Assembly: GCA_001780385.1 (NCBI GenBank)
Contig: MFGW01000016.1
Coordinates: 1 to 18,660 of the forward strand
Direction of reading: 5' to 3'
Length of the DNA: 18,660 nt
From: Candidatus Fischerbacteria bacterium RBG_13_37_8
Lineage (GTDB): Bacteria; Acidobacteriota; HRBIN11; MFGW01
Part shown: piece by piece, positions 1-7,612 of the stretch
Position numbering within the stretch: position 1 is the stretch's first letter
Layout: each line of letters starts with the position of its first letter
Made by a program: the position numbers and the translations under genes
The notes under the pieces: model-generated
The model's database searches: none
What the model saw: the letters and a program-made list of their open reading frames with translations, nothing else
Told to the model about the DNA's origin: nothing

Positions 1-160
1 ACAAGGGAATCCCTAACGGACTATCTTCCCCAGTCCCCATTCCCCATTCCCCAGTCCCCAGTCCCCATTCCCCATTCCCCAGTCCCCATTCCCCAGTCCC
101 TAATCCCCAGTCCCCAGTCCCTAATCCCCATTCCCCAGTCCCCAGTCCCTATTCCCTATT
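1..160. repeat. Heptanucleotide tandem array with tail of a dispersed repeat core
   Basis: Positions 28-160 are exactly 19 consecutive 7-nt units with no indel: CCCCAGT, CCCCATT, CCCTAAT and CCCTATT variants (consensus CCCYADT). Bases 9-25 just before it match the end of the core found at 6007-6127 and, inverted, at 16172-16292, with one difference from the latter copy. This is therefore the right end of the same element, cut off by the window start. The first 10 units all carry CCCC, so the minus strand has a run of G4 tracts every 7 nt. Similar short tandemly repeated heptamers are known from cyanobacteria (STRR); common origin is not implied. Confidence 0.93.
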
Positions 161-175
161 CCATTCTTATGGACA

Positions 176-201
176 TTCTCGCAGTAAATCCTACTGCAGA
201 A
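176..201 (-). terminator. Hairpin 3' of the first Kelch gene, possible terminator
   Basis: GCAGTA (181-186) and TACTGC (192-197) form a perfect 6-bp stem around a 5-nt loop. It is extended by TTCT (176-179) and AGAA (198-201) with one bulged base. It begins about 30 nt past the stop codon of the minus-strand Kelch gene. No T-tract follows it on that strand, so it is not a classical intrinsic terminator. It is instead followed by the G-rich strand of the heptad array. Confidence 0.3.
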
Positions 202-232
202 GTTCTTTGAAGAAATTCCGTTACACCGGTGG

Positions 233-3200
233 CTAATTGCATGAGCCGATTTCGAGTGGGTAGCAGGGAGAAGCAGCAGGGGGACGCTGGGAATCGAGTG
301 AATCTACGCCGTAAGAACCTTCTTGTGATTCATTTTGGGCGACGATGAGATAATAATAACTGCCTGAATCTGCTGTGATAGTGACGGTAGTTGCGCCGGC
401 GGTGGTGCATAATACGGAAATGTGGTTGTAGTCAATCCATGGAAGCGTGCCGCGGTAAATACCGTAATCAGAAGTTAGACAGGGGCTTGGCGGTGCGCTC
501 CAGTCAAGCTGCAAGTCAGTACCTGATTTAGTAATAAGGAGTGGTGAGCCGGGATAATTATCATTATCCGGTACGGCACCCGGTGGATTGGAAGTTGTCG
601 TCATTACGCAATATCTGCCGCCGGTATTATAGGTGTAAGTACCTGCATAGCCACCCCATACGATCATTTCTTCATTTGTCCAAACTGCCGGAGTATAGGT
701 GCGAGGAGTAGGTGAATTAGTAAGAGAAGTAGCGGTCCAGGTGTCGGCGGACGGATTATATCTTCCACCGGTATTGAAATAGGTAGAACCCGAATGACCG
801 CCCCAGATGATCATTTCATTAGTTGCCCAGATGGCAGCATGATAAGCGCGTGCAGAAGGTACGCTGATGGTTGAGGTAGGCACCCATGTGTTGCTGGTGG
901 GATTATATTTCCCACCGGTATTAAGAGCGCTTCCGCTTAATCCGCCCCAGATAATCATTTCGGAGCCGCTCCAGACTGCTGAGTGAAGTTGACGAGCGGT
1001 TGGTGCGTTGGCAGTGCTTGTAGCAGTCCAGATACCGGTTGATGGGACGTATCGACCGCCTGTATTAGTATCTGGGTTACCGCCCCAGACAATCATTTCG
1101 CCGATCGAAGGTGTCCATACTGCGGTGTGATTAAAGCGTGCAGAAGGAGCATTGGTGAGCGAGGTAGCGTACCATGTGCTCGCGATAAGCCAGCCGCCGG
1201 TGTTTTGTGCTTCACCGAGGTAATCGTAGCCGCCCCAGATCAGTGTGCCGGTACCATTCCAGAGCGAGGTATGGTAAATGCGACCGGTGGGAGCGTTAGT
1301 AGTAGGAGTTGCAGTCCATGCATCGGTGCTTGGTGCGTAGAGACCGCCGGTATTTGTGTAAGATCCTGAAGCATTGCCGCCCCAGACAATCATTTGAATT
1401 CCGGTCCAGTTTGCGGTATGAGCGTATCTTGCAGTCGGTGCATTAGTAGTGGAGATGATGGTCCAGTTGTCGGTAGCAGGATTATAACGGGCGCCGGTGT
1501 TGAAATAACTGGCACCATTGTAGCCGCCCCAAATAATCATATCCGAGCCCGTCCAGACAGTGGTATGAGAATAGCGAGCTAAGGGAGTGTTATTACTTGC
1601 AATAGTGGTCCATGAATTTGAAACGGGATTATATTTGCCGCCGTTGTTGATATAAGTTCCGTAGTATCCGCCCCAGACCAGCATTTCAATGTCAGTCCAG
1701 ACTGCCGTATGGTAGGCGCGTCCCGAAGGAGCATTGGTAAGTGAAGTAGCCGTCCATGCGGAGGTAGCGTAGGAAAGTACGCCACCTATTTGCGGGTAGC
1801 CCGGATTAAATCCTCCCCATATTATCATAGCATCAGGTGTAGAGATGGCTGTATGAGAGCGTCTTCCGGTAGGTGCATTGGTGATTGATGTGTCGACACC
1901 CCAGGCATCGGTTGCGGGATCGTAATACTTGCCTGTATTCAAGTACGTGCCATTATACCCACCCCAGACAATCATTTGCGATAACGTTGAAGAATAAATT
2001 GCGGTGTGTCGTTCCCGTGCAGTCGGGGCATTAGTAGTAGTTACCGGTTGCCATGTGTCAGTTGTTGCATTGTACCTGCTGCCGGTGTTCAGGTAACTTC
2101 CGCTGTAACCGCCCCAGATAATAACTTCACCGCTCGTCCACGCAGCGGAATGATAGCGCCGAGCGGTAGGTGCACCGGTTGCGCTAACGGTAAACCATTG
2201 ATCGGTAGACGGTTGATATCGTCCTCCGGTTCCGAGATAACTGCCGCTGTAACCGCCCCATACCATCATGTATGTTCCTGTCCAAGCGGCGATATGATAT
2301 CCGCGTATGGTTGGTGCTGAAGTTGCAGAAACGGGCGTCCATATATTGGTCGAAGGATTGTAGCGTGCACCGTTATTGAAATAGGCACTGCCGTTGTACC
2401 CTCCCCAGATGATCATTTCAGAACCGGTCCAGACTGCCGTGTGAAAGCCGCGTGCTGTAGGAGCATTGGTCAGGGGGAGATAGGTCCATGTGTCGGTGGA
2501 AGGATTATACCTGCCGCCCGTATCAGTATATGCTGTTGCCGTGCCGGGAATTTTTCCTCCCCACACGATCATTTCCGTGCCCGTCCAAACAGCAGTGTGA
2601 TCAGAACGCTCAATTAAATCATCGCGCACCGGTGACCAACTGTCATTCACACATGCATATTCTGATATTTCAGGTAATGTATATTTGAATTCAGGCACAT
2701 TTATTTGCGTTGGAAAAAGTTGCTTTTCTTCCTGCCACCATTCATCAAATGATTTCTTCTTCCAGGAAATGCTTGCCACGGTTATACTATCAATTGTTTG
2801 TTTCAGCACTGTTCGCAGGAAATAATATTCTGCATTTTCCTGCAAGTTCGTGATTCTGCCCATCAGCAATTTTTCAGGTGAAGATTGCTTCGAGGCATTA
2901 TTTTGAGTCTTGTTGCCTTCGGCATGTTGTTCCTGCCCGAGTATTCCAAGTTGGTTTGATAAATCATTCAGCATATCCTGCCATTCATCTGTGGAGAGCA
3001 GTAATTGATTTTTGCCAGGCATTTCCTCTGGGCTTTCCTTTTCTTCTCCTGTTTGTTTGAACCATGTTACTTCCGAATAAATTCCGCTTAAATTCTTCAA
3101 CTGTTCTGCTGATTTAATATTTTTTATTTCATTGAGAATATCTTGTTTCAGATTTCCATGAAATCTTTCATCGAATGCGAAACGTGTTCTGATTAACCGA

Positions 3201-3637
3201 TCGACAAGCAGTGGTCTTGCCAGGCATTCTGCTACGAGGGCAGGTTCATTATTTAATGCACGCCATAACTCATGCAGTAGTTTCGGTTTCTTCGTGTGTT
3301 GAGCCATCCGCACTAACTCGGCTTGCAATTGTTCAGGTGTGATAGCTTGATGCCAGTAATATTGCAGCGCATTATTTTTTTTCAGCATATCCTCAACTTT
3401 TGCTTTAATAACAGCCTCTGGCATTACTGCATTAAATGTTGGCTTCGTAGTGTTATTTGCTGGAGGCCAGTTCTGATGATTCCAGTACACCTGTTCTATT
3501 GCTTTCTGACATGCAATCCTTTCCTGGTAATTAATGGAAGATGTTTCCTGTAGTGCAAAGATTATTCCTGATGTAATAAACAGGTACGCAAATATCAGCA
3601 AGAGTCCCGTAAGAAAAAAATGTGCTTTGTCTTTCAT
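233..3637 (-). CDS. Large secreted or anchored Kelch-type repeat protein (14 repeats)
   Basis: 1134 aa. The start is set by a clear AGGAGG (3647-3652, minus sense) 9 nt before the ATG. Residues about 7-30 are a hydrophobic signal peptide or anchor. Residues about 35-330 form a mostly helical domain with landmarks CQKAIEQVYW, LQAEL and AECLARP, shared with the second Kelch protein in this window. From about 346 to 1015 there are 14 repeats of about 48 aa with the core H-T-A-V-W-T-G-x-E-M-I-x-W-G-G, then N-T-G-G-R-Y-N-P and T-D-x-W, typical of Kelch/galactose-oxidase-like beta-propeller blades. The last ~120 residues look like one Fn3-like beta domain with several Cys. Fourteen blades would fit two seven-bladed propellers (inference). 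The likely location is periplasmic or cell surface; ligand unknown. The name is secure at the repeat level only. Confidence 0.93.
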   Translation of the reverse strand: MKDKAHFFLTGLLLIFAYLFITSGIIFALQETSSINYQERIACQKAIEQVYWNHQNWPPANNTTKPTFNAVMPEAVIKAKVEDMLKKNNALQYYWHQAITPEQLQAELVRMAQHTKKPKLLHELWRALNNEPALVAECLARPLLVDRLIRTRFAFDERFHGNLKQDILNEIKNIKSAEQLKNLSGIYSEVTWFKQTGEEKESPEEMPGKNQLLLSTDEWQDMLNDLSNQLGILGQEQHAEGNKTQNNASKQSSPEKLLMGRITNLQENAEYYFLRTVLKQTIDSITVASISWKKKSFDEWWQEEKQLFPTQINVPEFKYTLPEISEYACVNDSWSPVRDDLIERSDHTAVWTGTEMIVWGGKIPGTATAYTDTGGRYNPSTDTWTYLPLTNAPTARGFHTAVWTGSEMIIWGGYNGSAYFNNGARYNPSTNIWTPVSATSAPTIRGYHIAAWTGTYMMVWGGYSGSYLGTGGRYQPSTDQWFTVSATGAPTARRYHSAAWTSGEVIIWGGYSGSYLNTGSRYNATTDTWQPVTTTNAPTARERHTAIYSSTLSQMIVWGGYNGTYLNTGKYYDPATDAWGVDTSITNAPTGRRSHTAISTPDAMIIWGGFNPGYPQIGGVLSYATSAWTATSLTNAPSGRAYHTAVWTDIEMLVWGGYYGTYINNGGKYNPVSNSWTTIASNNTPLARYSHTTVWTGSDMIIWGGYNGASYFNTGARYNPATDNWTIISTTNAPTARYAHTANWTGIQMIVWGGNASGSYTNTGGLYAPSTDAWTATPTTNAPTGRIYHTSLWNGTGTLIWGGYDYLGEAQNTGGWLIASTWYATSLTNAPSARFNHTAVWTPSIGEMIVWGGNPDTNTGGRYVPSTGIWTATSTANAPTARQLHSAVWSGSEMIIWGGLSGSALNTGGKYNPTSNTWVPTSTISVPSARAYHAAIWATNEMIIWGGHSGSTYFNTGGRYNPSADTWTATSLTNSPTPRTYTPAVWTNEEMIVWGGYAGTYTYNTGGRYCVMTTTSNPPGAVPDNDNYPGSPLLITKSGTDLQLDWSAPPSPCLTSDYGIYRGTLPWIDYNHISVLCTTAGATTVTITADSGSYYYLIVAQNESQEGSYGVDSLDSQRPPAASPCYPLEIGSCN

Positions 3638-3664
3638 ATTCAGAATCCTCCTATGATTAATAAT

Positions 3665-3720
3665 AATGAGAGTGTCTTTTTCTGCTTAAATATTTTTTCC
3701 CGCAATTAATTGCTCTCATT
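3665..3720. repeat. Inverted repeat upstream of the first Kelch gene
   Basis: AATGAGAG at 3665-3672 is the exact reverse complement of CTCTCATT at 3713-3720. The right arm overlaps by one base the perfect 12-bp palindrome GCAATTAATTGC (3702-3713). It lies just upstream of the ribosome binding site of the minus-strand Kelch gene, so it may be an operator or leader structure. No convincing sigma-70 promoter was found there. Confidence 0.45.
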
Positions 3721-3754
3721 TCTCTTCATTATGGCACGAGTTTTTCCCATATGC

Positions 3755-3859
3755 AATAGGGGGTCAGGTCTTGCGTTTTGAATTTAATAATCAAGGCCTG
3801 CACTCATTATCCACCCCTGCGAATGAGGAAATTCAAAACGCAAGACCTGACCCCTTATT
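3755..3859. repeat. Long palindrome, REP/MITE-like (31-bp arms)
   Basis: The left arm 3755-3785 and right arm 3829-3859 are reverse complements over 31 bp with one mismatch, around a 43-nt loop. The arm carries GGGGTCAGGTCTTGCGTTTT. Termini of this type are, from memory, seen at REP elements and small non-autonomous elements linked to IS200-like (Y1/RAYT) transposases; no such transposase is in this window. It separates the divergent first Kelch gene and pncA, and its right arm ends 9 nt before the predicted pncA -35 box. Confidence 0.85.
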
Positions 3860-3868
3860 GACAATTAG

Positions 3869-3896
3869 TTGAAAAAAAATGGAGAAAAGATATAAT
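3869..3896 (+). promoter_or_regulatory. Predicted sigma-70-type promoter of pncA-pncB
   Basis: TTGAAA (3869-3874), a 16-nt spacer and a perfect TATAAT (3891-3896). The expected transcript start is around 3903, giving a very short leader that carries the CGAGGA ribosome site (3904-3909). A TTGACA at 3858-3863 is too far (27 nt) from the -10 box to serve. Confidence 0.6.
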
Positions 3897-3913
3897 GATA
3901 GTTCGAGGAACGC

Positions 3914-4540
3914 ATGATTATTAAAAAGAAGAATGCATTGCTGGTTGTGGATGTGCAGAATGATTTTTGCCCCGGTGGCGCACTCGGTGTCAAAGACGGT
4001 GATCAGGTTATTCCTGTGATTAATAATATACAGCATAAATTTTATAAAGTGGTTGCTACACAAGATTGGCATCCGGAACATCATATGTCCTTTGCGAAGA
4101 ATCATCCCGGCAAAAATGTGTATGATATTATAGAAGTGAATGGTCTTGAACAGGTGCTATGGCCTGTGCATTGTGTGATGGGTACTACGGGTGCTGATTT
4201 TCATCCGGAGTTGAATATAAAAAATATTCATCTGATTATTAGAAAAGGAACTAATCCTGACATTGATTCATACTCGACATTTACTGAAAACGACAAAAAA
4301 ACGGAAACGGGCTTGCAGGGATACCTGCGGGGATTAGACATTACTCAGGTTTTCCTGGCGGGACTGGCTACAGATTATTGCGTACTTTATTCTTCCATGG
4401 ATGCTGTGCGTTTCGGCTTTGAAACATACGTGCTTATTGATGCATGCAGAGGTGTTGATGTGCCGGAACATAATATTGAACTGGCGCTCAACACCATGAA
4501 AAACAACGGGATAAAAATAATTACTTCTGGGGAATTATGA
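3914..4540 (+). CDS. pncA: Nicotinamidase (nicotinamide deamidase)
   Basis: 208 aa cysteine hydrolase of the isochorismatase-like fold that converts nicotinamide to nicotinate and ammonia in cytosolic NAD salvage. The catalytic triad is readable: Asp13 in VVDVQNDF, Lys111 in RKG and Cys156 in ATDYC. Metal-binding residues of the family are present as Asp51, His53 and His57 (QDWHPEHH), with His86 in WPVHC. Length is normal for PncA. The start ATG has CGAGGA 4-9 nt upstream. The last four bases, ATGA, are shared with the start of the nicotinate phosphoribosyltransferase gene, so the two are translationally coupled and carry out consecutive steps. All key residues are present, so it should be active. 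Confidence 0.96.
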   Translation: MIIKKKNALLVVDVQNDFCPGGALGVKDGDQVIPVINNIQHKFYKVVATQDWHPEHHMSFAKNHPGKNVYDIIEVNGLEQVLWPVHCVMGTTGADFHPELNIKNIHLIIRKGTNPDIDSYSTFTENDKKTETGLQGYLRGLDITQVFLAGLATDYCVLYSSMDAVRFGFETYVLIDACRGVDVPEHNIELALNTMKNNGIKIITSGEL

Positions 4541-6006
4541 ATGATAAACGTAACAAACTTGCCCTGTTAACTGACCTTTATGAATTGACTATGATGCAGG
4601 GGTACTATCTTACCAATCCGGAACAGCAGGCAGTTTTTGAAGTATTCTTCAGGCGTCAGCCTTTCAATAGTGGTTTTGCTATTTTTGCAGGTCTCGATCC
4701 GTTAATTGATACAATAGTAGATATGAGATTCAGCGATGATGACATTAACTACCTGAAGTCACTCAAAATGTTTGGTGAACAATTTCTTGATTATCTCCGC
4801 AGCTATCAATTCTTCGGCGATATCTGTGCAATGAAAGAAGGGAGTGTTGTATTTCCTAATGAACCACTCATACGCGTGCAGGCGAATTTACTCGAAGCAC
4901 AACTGCTGGAAAGCATTGTTCTGAATATGATCAATTTTCAGACACTGGTTGCTACGAAGGCGGCGCGCGTTGTCGCGGCTGCCAATGGTGGTGCAGTAAT
5001 TGAGTTTGGATTGCGGCGCGCTCATGGAATCGATGGCGCGATTTCAGCCACACGCGCAGCATATATTGGTGGAGCATCGGCTACTTCGAATGTCATGGCA
5101 GGTGCGCTCTTCAATATCCCGCCAAAAGGGACAATGGCACATAGCTGGGTCATGAGTTTTGATAATGAACTGCGGGCATTCGAACGCTATGCGGAACTTT
5201 ACCCGGATAATTGCGTGCTCCTCATTGATACGTATGATACGCTGAAAACCGGCTTACCGAATGCAATAAAAGTGTTCAAAAAACTGAAAAAGAAGGGATA
5301 TACAGGTTTTGGAATACGCCTTGACAGCGGCGACCTTGAATATTTAAGCAAACGCGCACGCGAAATGCTGAATAAAAATAATCTCGAAGAAGTAAAAATA
5401 TATGCATCCAATGAACTTGATGAATGGATTATCAACCAGATTGTGAAGAATGGTGCACCTATTGATGCATGGGGTGTCGGTTCAAAAATAGTGACTGCAG
5501 ATAAAGATTCATCACTTACCGGTGTATATAAACTGGCAGCAAAAACTGACGGGAAAGAATTACATCCGGTCATAAAAATATCGAATAATCCAGAAAAAAT
5601 TACCAACCCGGGCATAAAAAATATTCTCCGTTTTTATGACAGGGATGGCATGATACAAGCCGATTTGATCTACCTGGAAGAAGAAGAAAATGAATTAATG
5701 AGGATCGTAGAGAAGAAACAACCAATTACTTTTCATCATCCGAGTCTTGAGCATGTACGTTTCAATTGTGCAGGATATTCTAAGGCTACGATTTTGTTAA
5801 CTCCGGTAGTTATAAAAGGAAAACGATGTGTAGAACCGGTGTCACTTCAAGAAATACAAGCATATGCAATGAAAGAAATGAACAGACTCGATCAGACCTA
5901 CAAACGATTAATCAATCCGCATATTTACAAAGTAAGTATTTCCACCTGCCTCAAAACGCTAAAAACAAACCTCATTAAGAATATGGGACTAGGGACTGGG
6001 GACTAG
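4537..6006 (+). CDS. pncB: Nicotinate phosphoribosyltransferase
   Basis: 489 aa. It joins nicotinate and PRPP to give nicotinate mononucleotide, with ATP hydrolysis, the committed step of the Preiss-Handler route. Landmarks: N-terminal LLTDLYELTMMQGYY; FFRRQPFNSGFAIFAGL; the RRAHGIDGAISATRAA segment (about 160-174); GTMAHSWV with His202, matching the autophosphorylated His of the family; LLIDTYDT; and RLDSGDL (261-267). The length resembles the longer NAPRTase class rather than the ~400-aa E. coli type. It overlaps pncA by ATGA. The final residues GLGTGD and the TAG stop are encoded by heptad repeats (GGGACTA, GGGACTG, GGGACTA at 5985-6005), so the natural C-terminus was probably replaced by a repeat insertion at or near the stop. 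Confidence 0.96.
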   Translation: MNDKRNKLALLTDLYELTMMQGYYLTNPEQQAVFEVFFRRQPFNSGFAIFAGLDPLIDTIVDMRFSDDDINYLKSLKMFGEQFLDYLRSYQFFGDICAMKEGSVVFPNEPLIRVQANLLEAQLLESIVLNMINFQTLVATKAARVVAAANGGAVIEFGLRRAHGIDGAISATRAAYIGGASATSNVMAGALFNIPPKGTMAHSWVMSFDNELRAFERYAELYPDNCVLLIDTYDTLKTGLPNAIKVFKKLKKKGYTGFGIRLDSGDLEYLSKRAREMLNKNNLEEVKIYASNELDEWIINQIVKNGAPIDAWGVGSKIVTADKDSSLTGVYKLAAKTDGKELHPVIKISNNPEKITNPGIKNILRFYDRDGMIQADLIYLEEEENELMRIVEKKQPITFHHPSLEHVRFNCAGYSKATILLTPVVIKGKRCVEPVSLQEIQAYAMKEMNRLDQTYKRLINPHIYKVSISTCLKTLKTNLIKNMGLGTGD

Positions 6007-6154
6007 CTACCCATGCCTGACTTTCTGATCATCATCCCGAACGGATTGGAATGAATTTTAAAGAAACATATTTTTTGTCAGTACATTGTAGCGTATGCTC
6101 TTATGTGGTAATCCTAAACGAACTATCTTCCCCAGTCCCTATTCCCTATTCCCT
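5984..6154. repeat. Heptad-bounded repeat element, copy B
   Basis: Three G-rich heptads (5984-6004), a core (6007-6127), then C-rich heptads (CTTCCCC, AGTCCCT, ATTCCCT, ATTCCCT; 6127-6154). The core aligns without gaps to the reverse complement of 16172-16292, about 14 mismatches in 121 positions by eye. The flanking heptads are oriented as inverted repeats. The copy fills nearly the whole gap between pncB and the convergent TonB-receptor pseudogene. Confidence 0.88.
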
Positions 6155-6191
6155 AAATGCTTTCAATAGAAGCTTGCCCACTGTTCACTGG

Positions 6192-7425
6192 TTAAAAGGA
6201 TAAACGCAGGTTAAAAAATATCTCGCGGGTCGCTGCAGGCTGATAAGAATTACCATCCGGATCCGGTTCAGTAAAAGCGACATATTCCTTGTCGAAAATA
6301 TTGCGAATGTATAACATTGCTTCGGCTTTCTGCTGGAATATTTTGAATTGATAGCTCAGGAGTGCATGGAATAATGTATATCCTCCTATCCAGTCAACAT
6401 TAGTACCATCTATGTAAGCACGGCTCTGCAGTTCCATAGCAACTCCAATCATGAATTTTTCAGTCAGGTTGTAATCGAGGTTCAAAGTTGCTATATGCTG
6501 TGGCGAATTAGGTAAATTCGTGCCTGAAATAATATCACTCCCCGTATTGAGCGAAATGTAAGTGAAATGCGAATAGGTATATGCAAGTGTGCATTCCAGT
6601 GATTTAAATGGATAATAGGAGAGGAGTGATTCAATGCCGTATCGTTTGCTTGAACCTGCATTATTATAAAATGTTTCAATCTGTTGCAGGCGGAATAAAA
6701 CCGGTTCCCCAGTTGCCGTATAATCCAAAATCTGAGCGGGGATTCCAGGCAAATCCTATTTTGCCGGTGCTTTTTGAAAAGGAAGCATTGCCGGAAAGAT
6801 CTACACCATCAACTTTAAGATTATCATCCAATTTGTTATAAATGCGGTCATAACGAAGATTCGCTGTTATGCTCCACTGAGGATTTATCTCCAGCCTGTC
6901 AACTATATAAATACCCTGACCACTTTGTGAAAAGAATTGGTCAGATAGTAATTCAGGTCCTTCCACTGTATTGCCAAGATTAGGATGCCGGTAATCATCA
7001 AATGATTGCCATCCGAAGTCTGCACCTATACTGATGCTGTTTTTAAATTGTCCGATATTTGTACTGCAATAGTATTGAAGAGAAAAACCCGGAGTATTGT
7101 AATTACGGTGTATTATTGAACTGGGAACTGATTCCACCCATTTGGTATGACGGAAATAACTGTTGAATGCTATGAATTGATCTTCATTAATACTATATTT
7201 ACCCACTAATCCAGTCGAAATTCGTTCTGTTTCCTGGTATTCATTAAAGGTAATCGCATCCGGATTTGCCTGCCGGCGATCTTCTGCCATCCATATCTTA
7301 TTAAGACCTTCAGCGTTTTCATTAAAGAAATTGGTATAGGCAAAAATAGTTGTTAATTGAAAATCAGGATCTATATTCCAGCCTAATTTACCGTAAGCAT
7401 TAATTATATTACAAGATTCGGTGCT
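6192..7425 (-). pseudogene. Remnant of a TonB-dependent outer-membrane receptor
   Basis: The beta-barrel half of a TonB-dependent receptor survives. Readable parts in order are an upstream piece with INAYGKLGW and LNKIWMAEDRRQANPDA, the barrel strands to GNWGTGFIPPAT, then in another frame ETFYNNAGSSKRYGIE and the C-terminal piece ending RNIFDKEYVAF...FNLRLSF with the terminal Phe of outer-membrane barrels. The plug domain and signal peptide are missing: a TGA in the same frame at 7429-7431 and no further similarity upstream. Near 6676-6690 the frame changes and the ~40-50 residues expected between those two motifs are absent, so an internal deletion with frameshift is likely. Its substrate cannot be told. 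Confidence 0.85.
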
Positions 7426-7612
7426 TCTTCAAGAAGTAATCTTTATTCTGTAAAGGTATAAAAAAAGAACCACAGAAAACACAGAATTTTGAATAGCGAA
7501 CATTTTAACCTGCATCTGACTCCTCAAAGAAACTGTGAACAGATATTGTTCGTATCACATTCTGTATTGACTATTGGATAGAAATGAGTTATACTGAAAA
7601 TGGAGGTGATTC
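7426..7612. other. Spacer upstream of the second Kelch gene
   Basis: This stretch is AT-rich and carries no gene. It holds a short direct repeat (CACAGAAAACACAGAA, about 7474-7489), a fragment resembling common dispersed intergenic repeats, and at its right end the predicted promoter of the second Kelch gene. Nothing recognisable of the lost TonB plug domain remains. Confidence 0.4.
7567..7595 (+). promoter_or_regulatory. Predicted sigma-70-type promoter of the second Kelch gene
   Basis: TTGACT (7567-7572), a 17-nt spacer and TATACT (7590-7595). The -10 box ends 17 nt before the ATG, the same distance as at pncA, so the leader would be about 11 nt with GGAGG (7602-7606) almost at the transcript start. 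Confidence 0.6.

Noticed and set aside
28..160. CRISPR array
   Set aside because: The units are 7 nt with no spacers; this is a simple tandem heptamer array.
3833..4105. Minus-strand open frame overlapping the pncA start
   Set aside because: It runs through the palindrome, the promoter and the pncA coding region, and has no recognisable domain.
5199..5615. Minus-strand open frame opposite pncB
   Set aside because: The plus strand is clearly pncB with its conserved motifs; the opposite frame is Ser/Phe-rich shadow sequence.
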